From an uncultured Eubacteriales bacterium (GTDB lineage: Bacteria > Bacillota_A > Clostridia > Christensenellales > Aristaeellaceae): a stretch of 8,892 bases of DNA. The notes beneath the pieces were generated by a model. That model saw only the letters and a program-made list of their open reading frames with translations, was not told where the DNA came from and made no database searches. Made by a program: the position numbers and the translations under genes. The stretch lies in contig CACYNZ010000146.1 in assembly GCA_902775835.1 (NCBI GenBank), forward strand, positions 1 through 8,892, in the 5' to 3' direction. Shown in pieces: positions 6,032 to 8,892 of the stretch. Positions within the stretch are counted from its first letter, which is position 1, and each line of letters starts with the position of its first letter.

Positions 6032-6970
6032 TTACCTGCCTCTTCCGTGACAGCGCTTGTACTTCAGCCCGCTGCCGCAGGGGCACGGATCGTTCCGGCC
6101 CACCTTCACCACGCGTTTCTCACCGTATATGCCGCCGACCGGAACCGAATCAATGGAGGAGTAATCCACATCCACTCCCATGGCCTTCAGTCCCGGCTCC
6201 GCTTCCCGCAGCATCCTTGCCGCATGTACGGACCCCGGCATAATGGTCGGCATTCGGGTCAGTCCATTGGGATGATCCTTCCGGGACAGATCCTGCGGGC
6301 GCCATCCCCTCCTGGCACGCAGATTGACATGATTGAGAAAGTCGATGACATACTTCAAAAATGCGTTCGCATCATCCAGAAATGCGCTTCCTTCCCGGAA
6401 CTTCATCCCGCTGCCCTTCAGCACCGCCTGAATCGCCTCCATGGCATCCAGCTTGTCTGTGGAAACCCGGCGCCACAGTTCCTTCAGGTACGCCGGGTCC
6501 GCACCGTTCTCACGGATCCGCCTCTCCAGCTCAGTCATGGCCGGAGTGCGGATATATCCCTCGCTGACGAGCTGCACGATCTCCCGCTCTGTGGGGATAT
6601 AGAAATCCAGATCATCCGGCATATCCGCCAGAAGATCCGTCCGTTCAGCATCATCGTAATGAAGAGAAGCATATGGATTGCCGTTCTTATCCGCCTGACG
6701 CATGACGCTTTCCAGTTCCGTGCCCTCACAGGGCACGGGCCCGTAAAACCCCCGGGACATCCCGTTCCTGTCTCCCGGCTGCCCCGGGACATAGGTCACA
6801 AATATATTCCCTTCCTCTTCCAGAGTTTCCACGGCATCAGTCAGCTCAGGCACAGATGCCCTGCAGCCTTCTTTCCGCTCATACATGCTTTTCAGTGTCT
6901 CCGCGGTAAAGTAGCCGTACAGAAATTCACCCGCATTTACGCATGTTTCCAGCCATTCATAATCGATCAT
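6032..6970 (-). CDS. SEC-C motif zinc-binding protein
   Basis: This 312-residue protein has a C-terminus, GRNDPCPCGSGLKYKRCHG, that is a textbook SEC-C motif. Cys296, Cys298, Cys307 and His308 are the expected zinc ligands. The motif was first seen at the end of SecA and is shared by many unrelated bacterial proteins, so it does not by itself imply secretion. The N-terminal 290 residues are acidic, helical and unrecognised. They begin with an N-terminal helix (YEWLETCVNAGEFLYGYF) and contain a stretch around 175-225 that resembles a small helical repeat. The longer frame opens at 6994, but ATG 6970 is clearly right: a perfect AGGAGG (6982-6977) sits six bases upstream. It is the first gene of the operon with the DUF2325 protein, which suggests they act together. 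No promoter was recognised upstream. Confidence 0.85.
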   Translation of the reverse strand: MIDYEWLETCVNAGEFLYGYFTAETLKSMYERKEGCRASVPELTDAVETLEEEGNIFVTYVPGQPGDRNGMSRGFYGPVPCEGTELESVMRQADKNGNPYASLHYDDAERTDLLADMPDDLDFYIPTEREIVQLVSEGYIRTPAMTELERRIRENGADPAYLKELWRRVSTDKLDAMEAIQAVLKGSGMKFREGSAFLDDANAFLKYVIDFLNHVNLRARRGWRPQDLSRKDHPNGLTRMPTIMPGSVHAARMLREAEPGLKAMGVDVDYSSIDSVPVGGIYGEKRVVKVGRNDPCPCGSGLKYKRCHGRGR

Positions 6971-7038
6971 ACGTTTCCTCCTGGTCAATTCCATGGCATT
7001 TACCCGCTGTCATTCACGTCCGTCCCCTGCACAGATCT

Positions 7039-7101
7039 TCAGCGGAACTGGCTGCGGACACTGCTCTTTGCTTCCGGATATTCTGTTTCGTCCAGCATCA
7101 T
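7039..7101 (-). CDS. 20-codon micro-ORF before the SEC-C gene
   Basis: ATG at 7101 overlaps the stop of the preceding small ORF (ATGA). The product, MMLDETEYPEAKSSVRSQFR, is short and charged. The frame also stays protein-like upstream of its ATG (FHKQIRRRRIQQFSDS), so it may be the C-terminal end of a frameshifted gene rather than a separate peptide. Unrecognised. Confidence 0.2.
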   Translation of the reverse strand: MMLDETEYPEAKSSVRSQFR

Positions 7102-7292
7102 GCTGTCCGAAAACTGCTGGATTCTCCTGCGCCTGATCTGTTTGTGGAAATGTCTGCCCGCAGGCGCGGCGGTTCCGGAATGAACCGGTATGCCAGCCAG
7201 CAGGTACCGGCATTTGCCAGCCGGGCGAACATGGCAATGGATATGTCATCCCAGCCTGAAACTGCTTTGCAGCACTGCGCTTTTCCGTTCAT
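7098..7292 (-). CDS. Small unrecognised ORF, possibly part of a frameshifted gene
   Basis: ATG 7292 has GGAG seven bases upstream and overlaps the stop of the frame before it (ATGA). The product would be 64 residues. The first 45 look protein-like (for example DDISIAMFARLANAGTCW and RFIPEPPRLRADIS). The tail is Ser/Gly-rich and looks like out-of-frame sequence, while the neighbouring frame becomes protein-like at the same place and runs to 7039. This supports a frameshift near 7150 in a once longer gene. No family recognised. Confidence 0.3.
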   Translation of the reverse strand: MNGKAQCCKAVSGWDDISIAMFARLANAGTCWLAYRFIPEPPRLRADISTNRSGAGESSSFRTA

Positions 7293-7436
7293 CTTTCCGC
7301 TCCGTTTCTGCCTGCTGTCCCGTCCACAGACTGAAGAATTTGTCTCCATTTCCTGAACGATTCCGGTTCTATGAGCACAGTAGAAACGGCCGCGCTTCCG
7401 TCCCTGCGAAAGCACGGGGGCATTTCCAGCTCAGGC
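7289..7436 (-). pseudogene. Out-of-frame continuation downstream of the 87-residue ORF
   Basis: Beyond the stop at 7437 the plus-one-shifted frame stays open to 7289. It reads like real protein (SAAVSTVLIEPESFRKWRQI), whereas the other two frames do not. The simplest reading is that the preceding gene originally ran on here and a small insertion or deletion around 7437-7475 cut it short. A programmed frameshift is possible, but no classical slippery heptamer was seen at the junction. Confidence 0.3.
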
Positions 7437-7700
7437 TCAGAACAGATGACAGGGTTCCGGTCCCTGCTCCAGACATACCTTTCCATCCCTGTCCACGCTG
7501 AACACCACATGCTGATGCTCTGTCAGATAGATGTTCGCATCCGGCCGCGTCTGTCTCAGGTTCTCAAAGATCTCACTGTCCGGCGGCAGATACTGAAGCC
7601 CGTTGGTAATGACCACATTTTCAAGGCGGTAGATTTGGTCTTCTGTTGGCTGCTGCCCAACGTAAACAACGGTCTGAATAAGCTTTTCATTCTTCGCCAA
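7437..7700 (-). CDS. Small unrecognised cytoplasmic protein (TTG start)
   Basis: The preferred product is 87 residues and begins TTG-GCG-AAG at 7700. AAAGGA (7715-7710) lies nine bases upstream, an ideal position, whereas the in-frame GTG at 7718 overlaps that site and has no ribosome binding site of its own. The sequence is soluble with alternating strands and helices (TVVYVGQQPTEDQIYRLENV, then YLPPDSEIFENLR and QHVVFSVDRDGKVC). The opening V-Y-V-G-x-x-P-T-E pattern is vaguely like small Clostridial antitoxin-like proteins, but this is too weak to name it. It follows the decayed pRiA4b-like copy by 29 bases. The C-terminus may be truncated by a frameshift. Confidence 0.6.
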   Translation of the reverse strand: MAKNEKLIQTVVYVGQQPTEDQIYRLENVVITNGLQYLPPDSEIFENLRQTRPDANIYLTEHQHVVFSVDRDGKVCLEQGPEPCHLF

Positions 7701-7729
7701 AGTAGATTTTCCTTTCACTGATTCGCATC

Positions 7730-8024
7730 TTACAGAAGGTTCTAATCTGCGCTGTCATCCTTGTGCTATCCCTGGCTCTTCGCCCACACCTTCAGTTCTG
7801 TCCCGTTCATGCCGTTTTCATCCCTGTCGCCGCGCCGTACGGTGCTGATGCATCTGATGAATTCAGCCATTCCGCTGCCTTCCCCGACATCATCAATCAG
7901 CATCTCGCCATCTCTGGCAAGGAGCGCCGGACAATACGTCACCCTGACCTTGATATTGCTCCTGTCCAGCATCTCCTGGGTTATTTCCCCGTTTTCCACC
8001 AGGTCGGCACAGTTCCGCCTGCCT
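7730..8024 (-). pseudogene. Truncated, decayed second copy of the pRiA4b ORF-3-like gene
   Basis: From the RNCADL motif onward this copy matches the intact gene at its right: 67 of 83 residues are identical by hand alignment. Homology begins abruptly near 8024; the 5' two thirds of the gene, including the YDFGDGW motif, are missing. At the 3' end the conserved Trp codon is TAG (7768-7766) and the following Asp-Tyr has its Tyr codon changed to TAG (7744-7742), while the ancestral stop TAA survives at 7732-7730. An ATG at 8083 gives an open frame of 105 codons, but its first 20 residues are not homologous and have no good ribosome binding site. The 160 bases between the two copies are AT-rich and hold nothing recognisable. 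Confidence 0.8.
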
Positions 8025-8183
8025 ATGCCCGGAAATTCCGGATACGGAGGAACGCTGTCACGGAGTATCAGGAACAACGTCACGGGGAAAAGAACACAAC
8101 TTCACAAAGGCAGAAACAGTTGACAAGCGAAATGAATACCTCAATGGAAACCATTCATAAAATTCAGGAAATGATTTCACCTT

Positions 8184-8892
8184 TTACAGCAGGTTATAAT
8201 CCGTACTGTCATCCTTGTGCCAGCCCTGGCTCTTCGCCCATGCCTTCAGTTCTGTCCTGTTCATGCCGTTTTCATCCTTGTCGCCGCGCTGCAGTGTATT
8301 GATCGCTTTGATAAATTCAGCCATTCCGCCTGGACCACCGACATCATCAATCAGCATCTCGCCATCTCTGGCAAGGAGCACGGGCCGATATGTCACCCTG
8401 GCCTTGATATTGCTCCTGTCCAGCATCTCCTGGGTAATGCTCCCGCTTTCCACCAGGTCGGCACAGTTCCGGCTGCCCGTGATCCGGACCCTCCAGCCGT
8501 CGCCGAAATCGTACTCATAGAGAAGTTCATCCGTAAAACTGTATACATAGGGCTGCTCCATCGGGGAATCGATGCCGCTTTTCAGAATATCCTTTATCTC
8601 ATCTTCCAGGCCGTCGTCCAGCATATCCTGGTATGTGCTTGTCTCATCTCCATCCTGGAAATCATCACCGCAGTGCATGTTCCGCACAGCCAGGACTTCC
8701 CCGATGCTCAGCCGCTCAAGAAGATCAAACGCACCGCGCTCAAATACCTGATTGAGCAGATTTACCGGAAGATCCCGGAGTTTTTTTATCTCTACCCTGA
8801 ATTTCTTTATATATTCTCCGGCTTCCGGCGGGGCATATTTCCTGCCGTCCCTGCCATACACCATGCAGCATCTGAGCGGCACAGCCTCTCCA
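8184..8892 (-). CDS. pRiA4b ORF-3-like protein (5' end beyond the window)
   Basis: At least 232 residues belong to the plasmid pRiA4b ORF-3 family (PF07929), annotated in some genomes as IS1096 TnpR-like passenger proteins. The diagnostic motif YEYDFGDGWRVRI is present, followed by a segment ending RPVLLARDGEMLIDDVGGPGGM, equivalent to the family's acidic-GG element. The region before the motif is helical and acidic, including DDFQDGDETSTYQDMLDDG. A GTG at 8882 has GGAG five bases upstream and could be the start. However, the frame stays open to the edge, and the first residues (YGRDGRKYAPPEAGEY) resemble the PPED-type end of another pRiA4b-like unit, which favours a longer protein with its start outside. 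The biochemical function of the family is unknown. It ends in TAA at 8186-8184 with no terminator visible after it. Confidence 0.85.
   Translation of the reverse strand, partial: GEAVPLRCCMVYGRDGRKYAPPEAGEYIKKFRVEIKKLRDLPVNLLNQVFERGAFDLLERLSIGEVLAVRNMHCGDDFQDGDETSTYQDMLDDGLEDEIKDILKSGIDSPMEQPYVYSFTDELLYEYDFGDGWRVRITGSRNCADLVESGSITQEMLDRSNIKARVTYRPVLLARDGEMLIDDVGGPGGMAEFIKAINTLQRGDKDENGMNRTELKAWAKSQGWHKDDSTDYNLL

Noticed and set aside
5960..7183. 407-codon plus-strand frame
   Set aside because: It is antisense to the SEC-C gene, which has a diagnostic motif and a perfect AGGAGG; no ribosome binding site or family pattern in the plus frame.
7766..8083. Independent 105-residue gene
   Set aside because: Its body is a truncated homologue of the neighbouring gene that ends at a nonsense codon replacing a conserved Trp, and the ATG lies in non-homologous sequence without a ribosome binding site.
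1..8892. CRISPR array, tRNA or rRNA genes, intact insertion sequence
   Set aside because: No regularly spaced repeats, no cloverleaf-type or ribosomal sequence and no transposase were seen on either strand; the pRiA4b-like family is sometimes labelled TnpR-like, but no element ends flank it here.

Overview
The window reads as accessory chromosomal DNA of an anaerobic, probably gut-associated, Bacillota/Clostridia bacterium. The grounds are AGGAGG-type ribosome binding sites, use of GTG and TTG starts, moderate G+C by eye, and a set of families common in that group: an AAA_14-type ATPase, a membrane-anchored XRE regulator, a DUF2325 protein, a SEC-C protein and a pRiA4b ORF-3-like protein. No species-level claim is possible. 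Every convincing gene is on the minus strand, so the window is described from its right edge leftward, in the direction of transcription.

Right part (8892 to about 7000): the 3' portion of a pRiA4b ORF-3-like gene is followed by a decayed second copy of its 3' end with two nonsense codons. Then comes a small unrecognised protein gene (best start TTG) and a run of short overlapping frames that looks like either a frameshifted small gene or a string of coupled micro-ORFs.

Middle (6970 to 3856): a tight two-gene operon. A 312-residue protein with a C-terminal SEC-C zinc motif is followed after about 30 bases by a 686-residue protein with a long coiled coil and a C-terminal DUF2325 domain. A 28-codon ORF overlaps the end of the second gene.

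Left-middle (3720 to 2360): a membrane-anchored XRE-family protein with its own probable promoter and a clear UUCG-loop terminator. A hairpin-rich intergenic stretch follows, then a strong promoter inside a symmetric array of four GATAAC hexamers that looks like an operator. This promoter drives a 603-residue AAA+ ATPase with a probable C-terminal PD-(D/E)XK-like nuclease fold.

Left end (540 to 1): a graveyard. A strong plus-strand terminator is followed by what looks like the 3' end (domains V and VI) of a group II intron on the minus strand. Directly downstream lies the C-terminal half of a RelB/DinJ-type antitoxin gene, and then the start of an unidentified gene that runs off the window. 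No intron-encoded reverse transcriptase is present.

The parts most worth following are the operator array in front of the ATPase, the SEC-C/DUF2325 operon as a possible functional unit of unknown role, and the intron/antitoxin relics.
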